Assembly: GCA_015904055.1 (NCBI GenBank)
Contig: JABMDE010000087.1
Span: forward strand, 43,622-55,162
Reading direction: 5' to 3'
DNA: 11,541 bases
Source: Nitrospira sp.
GTDB taxonomy: Bacteria > Nitrospirota > Nitrospiria > Nitrospirales > Nitrospiraceae
Shown: positions 6,351 to 11,541 of the stretch, piece after piece
Numbering within the stretch: position 1 is the first letter of the stretch
Layout: every line of letters begins with the position of its first letter
Made by a program: the position numbers and the translations under genes
Notes under the pieces: generated by a model
Databases searched by the model: none
What the model saw: the letters and a program-made list of their open reading frames with translations, nothing else
What the model was told of the DNA's origin: nothing

Positions 6351-6370
6351 CGTCATGATGATGCATGACG
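6351..6370. promoter_or_regulatory. Perfect inverted repeat upstream of corA
   Basis: CGTCATG-ATGATG-CATGACG is a perfect 7-bp inverted repeat with a 6-base spacer. It lies about 100 bp upstream of the putative corA promoter and 30 bp past the lipoprotein gene stop. It has the form of a dimeric regulator site, or it could form a weak hairpin; it lacks the GC-rich stem and U-run of a terminator. The rest of the gap (6249-6399) shows nothing else I recognise. Confidence 0.35.
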
Positions 6371-6399
6371 CATGGATCTCGCGGTGCTTGACGATGAAC

Positions 6400-6849
6400 T
6401 TAATGCGCAGGAGCGATGGCACTGAGAGTGGCAAGGGAGGAATTTTTACTGAGATGAAACGTGCCGCCTTTTTTGGTGGGCGTACGGTCCGCCCCAATTC
6501 GAACATACCACCACGTACCCTGGCCTTCCGAATGATCCTTCGATAGTGTTACCGAGAAACCACCCTCGCGGTCATTTTCCTTTTGATACCACTTCCCGAC
6601 CCAGGTCCGGTCCGCAAACTGAGTCGTTTCGAATCGCCCATCCTTGTAGGAATAGGTCCCATTCCCTTGTTCGTCGAGTCGGAGCATGATGGCAGCACCA
6701 TCTTCATATTCCCACTCCCCGGCAAGCACTGACCGGTCGTCCGCAGACAATTCCACCGAGACCGGTGGCTGAGCCACGGGTTGAGCGGCACACCCCGCAA
6801 CTGACAGCACAGCAGCAAGACAGATCGTCGAGTACAGAGGATGACTCAT
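6400..6849 (-). CDS. Lipoprotein of unknown function
   Basis: A 149-aa protein with a type II signal peptide: MSHPLYSTICLAAVLSVAGC, lipobox VAGC with the lipidated Cys at residue 20. The mature part is rich in Trp, Gly and charged residues and looks like a small beta-structured domain: VLAGEWEYEDGAAIMLRLDE, GNGTYSYKDGRFE, WVGKWYQKENDREGGFSVTL, GTWWYVRIG. I recall similar small Nitrospira proteins with a WxGxWxQxxNDREGGF pattern but no function. It would be anchored in the outer or inner membrane facing the periplasm. The start at ATG 6849 has no ribosome binding site, but a promoter-like pair lies just upstream, which suggests a leaderless mRNA. Its neighbours corA and the aminotransferase gene lie on the same strand but with gaps of 189 and 73 bp, so no operon is evident. 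Confidence 0.8.
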   Translation of the reverse strand: MSHPLYSTICLAAVLSVAGCAAQPVAQPPVSVELSADDRSVLAGEWEYEDGAAIMLRLDEQGNGTYSYKDGRFETTQFADRTWVGKWYQKENDREGGFSVTLSKDHSEGQGTWWYVRIGADRTPTKKGGTFHLSKNSSLATLSAIAPAH

Positions 6850-6857
6850 GGGAGAAA

Positions 6858-6886
6858 TTCATACCATGGAAGTGTGATGCAGACAA
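6858..6886 (-). promoter_or_regulatory. Putative promoter of the lipoprotein gene
   Basis: On the minus strand, TTGTCT (6886-6881) and TATGAA (6863-6858) are 17 bases apart, each with four of six consensus matches. The -10 ends eight bases before the ATG, which predicts a leader of only one or two bases. Confidence 0.35.
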
Positions 6887-6922
6887 GCTCGGATCCGCTT
6901 TTGATATTGGAGAGATACAAAC

Positions 6923-8089
6923 CTAATGTCTAATTTGCATGAGGCGCCTACAAGCCTCCTCAAGATCGGCATCAGTCTTGGCATAGCTGAAGCGAATGAA
7001 GTCGGCGCCGGTGCGGCCTGAAAAGAAGGCTTCCCCCGGAACACCTGCCACACCGGTTTGTTCTAAGAGGAACATCGCACGGTCTTTCCCGGTTGAACCA
7101 GGCAACTTGGATGCATCCGCCAACACGTAATAGGCCCCGTCTGGAACTGACGGCGTGAGCCCTGCCCCAGCCAACGCACTGCAAAACCGGTCGCGTTTAT
7201 CCTGATAGGAGCGCGCAAGATCTCTATAGAAGTCGTCGGGCAATTCAAGAATTCCGCCCGCCACTCCCTTCTGAAGCGGAGCCGGAGCACAGACATACAA
7301 CAGATCGTTCATCGCACCGATGGCTTGCGCCCATGGCCTGGCAGCCGCTGTATACCCGATGCGCCAACCCGTCACGCTAAAGGTTTTGGAGTATCCCCCG
7401 ATCGTGATGGTACGCTCGGCCATCCCGGGCAATGCCGCCATACTCACATGGCGCCGTCCGTCGTAGAGAAAGTACTCGTAGATTTCATCTGTGAAGACGA
7501 ACAGATCATGCCGGCTGGCGAGTGCTGCGATCCCCTCCAGTTCCTCTCGCATGAACACCTTGCCGGACGGATTTCCCGGCGAATTGACAATGATGGCCTT
7601 CGTTTTCTCTGTCAGTGCCTGTTCGAGCTGACGAGAATCGTAGCTCCACTTCGGCGGGTGCATTTTCACGAGCACCGGTACGGCCTCGACTGCCAATAAC
7701 GCGCTGATGTGGTATTGATAGTACGGCTCGAATAGGATTACTTCGTCACCGGGATTCAGCAGTGCCGCACAGGTACAGTGAAATGCACCGGTAGCCCCGG
7801 CGCTGACCGTCACTTCAGTTTCGGAATCGACCGTGATCCCGTTATAGCGCGCCAGCTTCCCGACAATAGCCTGTCGCAACTCGGGCAATCCATCGAAGCG
7901 TGTGTAGACGTTGTAGCCGTCTTCGATCGCCCGCCCGGCTGCCCGCAGGACTGCAGTCGGGACCGGCGTATCACACACCCCTTGGGCCATGTTGAGACCC
8001 TTCGCGCTCACACAGGCCTGTGTCATGGCCCTGATTTCCGACTGCGCCAGATCCGCCATCCGCCGATTGACCGCACGTTCCCTCTTCAT
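6923..8089 (-). CDS. Class I/II PLP-dependent aminotransferase
   Basis: A 388-aa fold-type I aminotransferase, cytosolic. The PLP Schiff-base lysine is Lys235 in GGYSKTFSVTGWRIGY; NSPGNPSG (169-176), the PLP-contacting Asp201 in FTDEIYEY, GYNVYTRFDGLPELR near 59-73 and the substrate carboxylate Arg366 in FIRFSYA are all present. This places it in the aspartate/kynurenine-type aminotransferase family; the amino-acid substrate cannot be assigned from sequence. The frame is open to ATG 8140, but ATG 8089 (MKRERAVNRR) is chosen because a strong GGAGGAGGG (8103-8095) lies just upstream and the extra residues are not family-like. A TTGACG (8147-8142) lies before it without a convincing -10. The gene is complete with no odd features. 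Confidence 0.93.
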   Translation of the reverse strand: MKRERAVNRRMADLAQSEIRAMTQACVSAKGLNMAQGVCDTPVPTAVLRAAGRAIEDGYNVYTRFDGLPELRQAIVGKLARYNGITVDSETEVTVSAGATGAFHCTCAALLNPGDEVILFEPYYQYHISALLAVEAVPVLVKMHPPKWSYDSRQLEQALTEKTKAIIVNSPGNPSGKVFMREELEGIAALASRHDLFVFTDEIYEYFLYDGRRHVSMAALPGMAERTITIGGYSKTFSVTGWRIGYTAAARPWAQAIGAMNDLLYVCAPAPLQKGVAGGILELPDDFYRDLARSYQDKRDRFCSALAGAGLTPSVPDGAYYVLADASKLPGSTGKDRAMFLLEQTGVAGVPGEAFFSGRTGADFIRFSYAKTDADLEEACRRLMQIRH

Positions 8090-8246
8090 GAAGTCCCTCC
8101 TCCTAATATGCAGTCTCCTTTCTCGCAAACATCCAGGCATCCGTCAACTAGGGAATGTGTTGCCAGGTTGGGAGGTTGTGCGACGGGACAATCGGTGCCG
8201 GAAATGCGAAACCCGAAACATTCTCCGTTCCCATCACGCGTGCAGA

Positions 8247-8882
8247 TTATGACGCCGCGTGGGTCTGCGTCATCAGCGCAGGTCCAGGGCGAGACTTGCA
8301 GGATGGCTGGCTCTCAGACTGTCCGCACCGGTGTAGCCCTCTATACTGCTCGTAGTGCCGCAGGACCTTTCGAACGTAGGACCGCGTTTCTCGAATACGA
8401 GGAATCTTTCCACCCTTCACGCGATGCACCCCGGCGTTATAAGCAGCCAAGGCTAACAGCAAATCGCCTTCATAGAGATTAAGTAAGTGGCGCAGCTGCT
8501 TGGCACCGCCCTTGATGTTTTGCAACGGATCATGGAGATCGGCTATCCGCAAGGTGGCCGCCGTATCCGGCGTCAGTTGCATTAACCCCACAGCGCCCTT
8601 ATGCGACACCACATCCTGGCGAAAATCTGATTCGGTCTTGATCACCGCGCGAAGCAAATCCGGGTCAAGACGATAGCGTGCGGCATAGAACTCCACCGCG
8701 CGTCGAATTTCCTGGGAGGAATAGCGGACGGGCCCCTCATAATCCCGTTTCGTCGGGAGAGGGGTCGCCGCGATCATCACGCTTGAAAGGAATAGCACCA
8801 TCACACAGCGCAGTGGAAACGCGGCGCCGCTGATCGGCCATATTGGTTGTTGGAAAGCCACATTGTGACCTGATCGTTCCAT
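8247..8882 (-). CDS. Lytic transglycosylase (SLT domain), periplasmic
   Basis: Cleaves peptidoglycan glycan strands with formation of 1,6-anhydromuramic ends. The 211-aa frame holds a single SLT domain: the catalytic Glu84 in AVIKTESDF, GLMQLTPDTA (99-108), NIKGGAKQLR (122-131), LALAAYNAG (143-151) and the closing RIRETRSYVRKVL (162-174). A hydrophobic export segment is VMVLFLSSVMIAA (27-39), followed by PLPTKRDYEGPVRYSS. With ATG 8882 the segment before it is 27 residues long, unusual for a signal peptide; ATG 8801 or the GTG at 8804 would give a normal one. None of these has a clear ribosome binding site, so the start is uncertain. The tail after 180 is rich in Cys, Ser and Pro and not conserved. 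The gaps on both sides (8090-8246, 8883-9059) suggest an independent unit. Confidence 0.9.
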   Translation of the reverse strand: MERSGHNVAFQQPIWPISGAAFPLRCVMVLFLSSVMIAATPLPTKRDYEGPVRYSSQEIRRAVEFYAARYRLDPDLLRAVIKTESDFRQDVVSHKGAVGLMQLTPDTAATLRIADLHDPLQNIKGGAKQLRHLLNLYEGDLLLALAAYNAGVHRVKGGKIPRIRETRSYVRKVLRHYEQYRGLHRCGQSESQPSCKSRPGPALMTQTHAAS

Positions 8883-9010
8883 GTGTCATGGAAGGACCCG
8901 GGTCACAGACTCTTCACTCAAAAGCCATGCCGTTTTAGCCGGCCATAACCCCATGAAGACTCACACAAACTCGAATCGTGCCCTGTGCGATATATGCGAC
9001 AACTACGACA

Positions 9011-9032
9011 ATTCGGTCATTTTTTGCCGAAT
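9011..9032. other. Inverted repeat downstream of msrA copy 2
   Basis: ATTCGG and CCGAAT form a perfect 6-bp inverted repeat with a 10-base spacer containing a run of T (A on the minus strand). It lies about 28 bases after the msrA stop. As a terminator for the TPR-SLOG-msrA transcript it is weak, because the A/T run is in the loop rather than after the stem. Confidence 0.25.
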
Positions 9033-9059
9033 GGGCCGATTACCGATTTGGACAGACTC

Positions 9060-9680
9060 CTACGACTTACCCCATAAAACTTCCAACCTCTGAGCCCGAC
9101 CGCAGTTGAACTTGTAGTATTTATATCTGATCGGATTCTTCTTGTAATAATCCTGGTGGTAATCTTCCGCCGGATAGAATGTCGAGGCTTTCACCAACTG
9201 CGTGACAATCGGAGCGGAAAACCGTTTGGATCGCTCGATCACAGATTTCGATTCTTCGAAAAGCCGTTGCTCCTCTTCCGTCCCATAGAACACCGCGGAC
9301 CGATATTGGCTCCCATGGTCACAGAACTGGGCATTCGGCATCACCGGATCGATGTTATGCCAAAAGGCTTCCAGCAATTTCTGATAACTGACTTTGGATG
9401 GATCGTAGTAGATTTCGACCGCTTCGGCATGGCCAGTCCTCCCCGCGGAGACTTGCTCATAGGTAGGATCAGGCAGGGTCCCACCCATGTAGCCGGACAC
9501 CACTGAGACAACACCCTCCACCTTTTCAAACGCCTCTTCCATGCACCAGAAACAGCCGCCTGCAAAATAAGCCTTTGCCGGAGCCGCTGCTTCGCCCGCC
9601 GAGCCGGACGGCGAGACTGCGACTGCGCCGAACATGCACGCCGCGATTGCGAAACATGACAGGCGTCGAATCGACATCAT
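9060..9680 (-). CDS. msrA: Peptide methionine sulfoxide reductase MsrA, copy 2
   Basis: Reduces methionine-S-sulfoxide residues. It has 206 aa from the first of two ATGs, with GGAGG eight to nine bases upstream; the frame is open to ATG 9704, but that would include the ribosome binding site in the coding region. A signal-peptide-like N-terminus ([20 protein letters not shown]) precedes the catalytic domain. IAAC at residues 12-15 loosely fits a lipobox, but copy 1 has IAVC, so Sec export without lipid is at least as likely. The catalytic Cys43 lies in [23 protein letters not shown] (121-132) and FYPAEDYHQDYY (168-179) are substrate-site motifs; Cys193 in FNCGRAQ is a candidate resolving cysteine. 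There is no fused MsrB domain. It is the last gene of the TPR-SLOG-msrA order, 151 bp after the SLOG gene. Confidence 0.95.
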   Translation of the reverse strand: MMSIRRLSCFAIAACMFGAVAVSPSGSAGEAAAPAKAYFAGGCFWCMEEAFEKVEGVVSVVSGYMGGTLPDPTYEQVSAGRTGHAEAVEIYYDPSKVSYQKLLEAFWHNIDPVMPNAQFCDHGSQYRSAVFYGTEEEQRLFEESKSVIERSKRFSAPIVTQLVKASTFYPAEDYHQDYYKKNPIRYKYYKFNCGRAQRLEVLWGKS

Positions 9681-11041
9681 GGTTGTACCCTCCTCATTCC
9701 GCATCTGAACCTGCGTCTTCCGGGCAGGCGTCGCCTTACATCCTACTATGTCCAGGCGGAATGAGTGAACGGCGCTGCGAGGAGTCGTCCTGGGGGATTA
9801 CGTCTTGTTGCGACAAGACCTTTGATGCTTCTCACAAGGAAATATTGTTATAGCCATCGCGCTCTGCGGACCTCGGATACCGATGGCGTCCCTCCACCTG
9901 TTTCATGATCAACGCAATGGCCTCTTCCGGTGAAGCAGCGGCAGCAACCAGTCGCTTCCCCAGCTTGCGAAAAAATGCCACATCCGCCGAGGACGCCTCT
10001 ACCAAAATGACGGGCTTCCCCGCCTTCACAGCCAAGGCCACTTCCGACACCGTCCCCGAACCGGTCAGCCCGCACGCAACGACGACCTGGCTCGTCAGCA
10101 CATTGATGTTGTTGCGGCCGCTGCCCATCTCCGTGATGATTGGGACATCGACATGGCGGGAGACCTTGTCCTTGGCGGTCGGCAGGACACCGATCGTCAG
10201 ACTCCCGCCGACTCGCTTGGCGCCTTCGCACGCAGCATCCATGACACCGACATCGCGGCCTCCTGTCAGCACAACCCAGCCGCGTCGCGCAATCAACTCT
10301 CCCAACATCCGTGCGTTGTCGAGATCCTTCTTCTTGGCCTTCGCCGGCCCCATCACGCCTACGATAAATCGCATCGATCCTCCCCATCATCACGCAAGAG
10401 ATCAAAACCGAGACCCCGCTAGTGTTACATCGGCATGGGTCCATGCAGTCTTGAATCGCTGTTCCACTGCCTCCGCCTCAGCCTGTTTACCTTGAGCCTG
10501 GAGGCTCTGCATCAATCCATAACAGGCCCAACCATTGTCGGGATGCTTGGCCAGGTCTGTTCGGTAGACCTCCTCGGCATCGGAGGCCCGTTTCACTGCC
10601 AACAAGGTCGCTCCCAGATAGTGACGAATAGGAATCGGCCAGTACGGCGGTTCGGCATACGGCAAGCCGTCTTCTATCAGCACGGCATCCTTCAGCAACT
10701 TGATCGCATCGTCATATTTCCCGCGGCGGGCAGCGATCTCACCTGCCAACAATCGTTCCGCAATCTTGAGCAGTGCCCGCTCTGTTTTTTCCTCAGGCGT
10801 GCGATCCCGCCCCAAGCGTTTCGTCAACCCCACCAACACCGAATGTTCACCTTCTGCCCCCGGCAAACGCCCAGTGCCCGCCAGTGCCAAACCACGCCCA
10901 AGCCGCCACAGGCCATTGTGCAGACGAAAGCTCTTGCCGGGCACCGGCTCCCGCAACAATTCGCCCCATTGCCCAAACCGTATCATGGACCAGAGGGGCG
11001 TTACACGAAACGATTCCTTCCATTTATCTTTTTTCGCCGCT
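9382..11041 (+). repeat. Direct repeat, right copy (msrA-SLOG-TPR cassette)
   Basis: This is the partner of 1-1651, in the same orientation. It includes most of msrA, the 151-bp msrA-SLOG intergenic region, the whole SLOG gene and the last ~213 codons of the TPR gene. Beyond 11041 the TPR gene continues, while the left copy switches to the 122-bp element. The left limit given here is set by the window edge, so the true repeat may extend further into or past msrA. Confidence 0.95.
9832..10374 (-). CDS. TIGR00725/SLOG-family nucleotide-binding protein, copy 2
   Basis: A 180-aa single-domain Rossmann-like protein with the same motifs as copy 1: an N-terminal beta strand and loop MRFIVGVMGPAKAKKKD, TGGRDVGVMDAACEGA at 37-52, SGRNNINVLTSQ at 85-96, and GSGTVSE at 105-111. 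Members of the wider SLOG superfamily bind or hydrolyse nucleotides or sense nucleotide-derived ligands; the ligand here is unknown. The start is well supported by GGGGAGG (10385-10379) four bases before the ATG. It begins 27 bp after the TPR stop, so the two are almost certainly co-transcribed, and msrA follows 151 bp later. The C-terminal 20 residues lie outside the domain and differ most from copy 1. Confidence 0.9.
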   Translation of the reverse strand: MRFIVGVMGPAKAKKKDLDNARMLGELIARRGWVVLTGGRDVGVMDAACEGAKRVGGSLTIGVLPTAKDKVSRHVDVPIITEMGSGRNNINVLTSQVVVACGLTGSGTVSEVALAVKAGKPVILVEASSADVAFFRKLGKRLVAAAASPEEAIALIMKQVEGRHRYPRSAERDGYNNISL

Positions 11042-11541
11042 TCCTCGCCGATCCGTTCAACCAGCTGGCGCGCGACCTCCAACGATTTGGCCTGTCGACC
11101 CTCCATAGCTGACGAAGCCCATAAGAAATGAAGGTTATGCGGGTAGTAGCTGTCGGCATAGTCGCCGGCTGCATTCCGGCCGGCCAGATACGCCTGATCG
11201 GTATGAACCGCGTGCGCATTCCGCTCAGCCGCATCATGGTATCGACCCAGGCGCATATAGATATGGGCCGGCATATGCACCAGATGCCCGGCGCCCGGCA
11301 TCAGGCCGGGCAAGCGATCCGCGCAGGCCAACGCCCGATCCGGAGCCGGCGAGGCTTCGACCGTATGGATATAGTAGTGACAGGCGCCTGGATGATCGGG
11401 GTGTTTCGACAGAATCGATTCCAAGGTAGAAACAATCTCGTCCGTACCTGGGCGTGGCTGCCCCTCAGCCGTCCACAAATCCCAAGGCCGCAAGTCCATC
11501 ATAGACTCGGCGAATAACACCCCGGCATCCGGATCGTCGGG
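10402..11541 (-). CDS. TPR protein with His-rich motifs, copy 2 (N-terminus outside window)
   Basis: The visible part has 379 codons and the frame stays open through the window edge (PDDPDAGVLFAES ...), so GTG 11520 is unlikely to be the true start. The segments resemble a family of large TPR proteins: AGVLFAESMMDLRPWDLW, then HPDHPGACHYYIHTVEASP, PGAGHLVHMPAHIYMRLGRY, YYPHNLHFLWASSAMEGRQ, and C-terminal TPR-like units GKYDDAIKLLKDA and DNGWACYGLMQSLQAQGK. The clustered His residues (HxxHPGACHYYIH, GHLVHMPAHIY) could bind metal or haem; that is inference. TPR units normally mediate protein contacts. The function of the family is not known to me. Tight spacing (27 bp) to the SLOG gene suggests a shared transcript. 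Localisation cannot be judged without the N-terminus. Confidence 0.85.
   Translation of the reverse strand, partial: PDDPDAGVLFAESMMDLRPWDLWTAEGQPRPGTDEIVSTLESILSKHPDHPGACHYYIHTVEASPAPDRALACADRLPGLMPGAGHLVHMPAHIYMRLGRYHDAAERNAHAVHTDQAYLAGRNAAGDYADSYYPHNLHFLWASSAMEGRQAKSLEVARQLVERIGEEAAKKDKWKESFRVTPLWSMIRFGQWGELLREPVPGKSFRLHNGLWRLGRGLALAGTGRLPGAEGEHSVLVGLTKRLGRDRTPEEKTERALLKIAERLLAGEIAARRGKYDDAIKLLKDAVLIEDGLPYAEPPYWPIPIRHYLGATLLAVKRASDAEEVYRTDLAKHPDNGWACYGLMQSLQAQGKQAEAEAVEQRFKTAWTHADVTLAGSRF

Noticed and set aside
9011..9032. Rho-independent terminator for msrA copy 2
   Set aside because: The stem is only 6 bp and the A/T run is inside the loop, so it is listed as an inverted repeat only.
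8881..9093. 70-aa plus-strand frame in the gap between transglycosylase and msrA
   Set aside because: It lies mostly in intergenic DNA, so it is not a pure shadow. However, it has no ribosome binding site, runs into the msrA 3' end and resembles nothing I know.
10435..11112. 225-aa plus-strand frame over the TPR gene
   Set aside because: It is antisense to a conserved TPR protein; equivalent frames appear in the left copy only in broken form, and there is no ribosome binding site or domain.
1..11541. Integrated mobile island bounded by the direct repeats
   Set aside because: The interior is housekeeping and envelope genes with no integrase, transposase, phage or toxin-antitoxin genes, and the repeats are coding genes rather than attachment sites.

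Overview
The window looks like chromosomal DNA of a moderately GC-rich, Gram-negative-type bacterium. Signal peptides, a lipobox lipoprotein and a lytic transglycosylase support this. Gene content and the dispersed 122-bp palindromic element suggest a Nitrospira-like member of the Nitrospirota. That assignment is inference from recalled family patterns, not a database result. I see no tRNA, rRNA, CRISPR array, transposase or phage gene.

Layout. Left edge (1-1651, minus strand): a partial msrA, a TIGR00725/SLOG-type nucleotide-binding gene and a 5'-truncated TPR gene. The same cassette returns at the right edge (9060-11541, minus strand) with a complete msrA, a SLOG gene with a good ribosome binding site, and a TPR gene that runs off the window. 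Left 1-1651 and right 9382-11041 form one direct repeat, about 93% identical over the SLOG gene by hand count. The left copy stops exactly where a 122-bp palindromic element (1652-1773) begins, and the element supplies the stop codon that cuts off the TPR gene. Next come a MEKHLA/PAS-like gene (minus) and, diverging from it, leuC, leuD and a small membrane-anchored protein gene that appears frameshifted. An inverted second copy of the 122-bp element separates leuC from leuD, and a 25-bp remnant of its end lies just after the small gene. The middle right holds four minus-strand genes: corA (Mg/Co channel), a lipoprotein of unknown function, a class I aminotransferase, and a short soluble-type lytic transglycosylase.

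How the genes relate. leuC and leuD encode the two subunits of isopropylmalate isomerase (leucine synthesis). The aminotransferase could act in amino-acid metabolism, but its substrate cannot be read from sequence. CorA, the lipoprotein and the transglycosylase are separate envelope functions. The repeated TPR-SLOG-MsrA cassette is the most unusual part: both SLOG copies keep almost identical protein cores although the left one has lost its Shine-Dalgarno sequence through a 7-bp deletion and its TPR partner is truncated. corA and the lipoprotein gene each have a plausible sigma70-type promoter placed so close to the start codon that their mRNAs may be leaderless.
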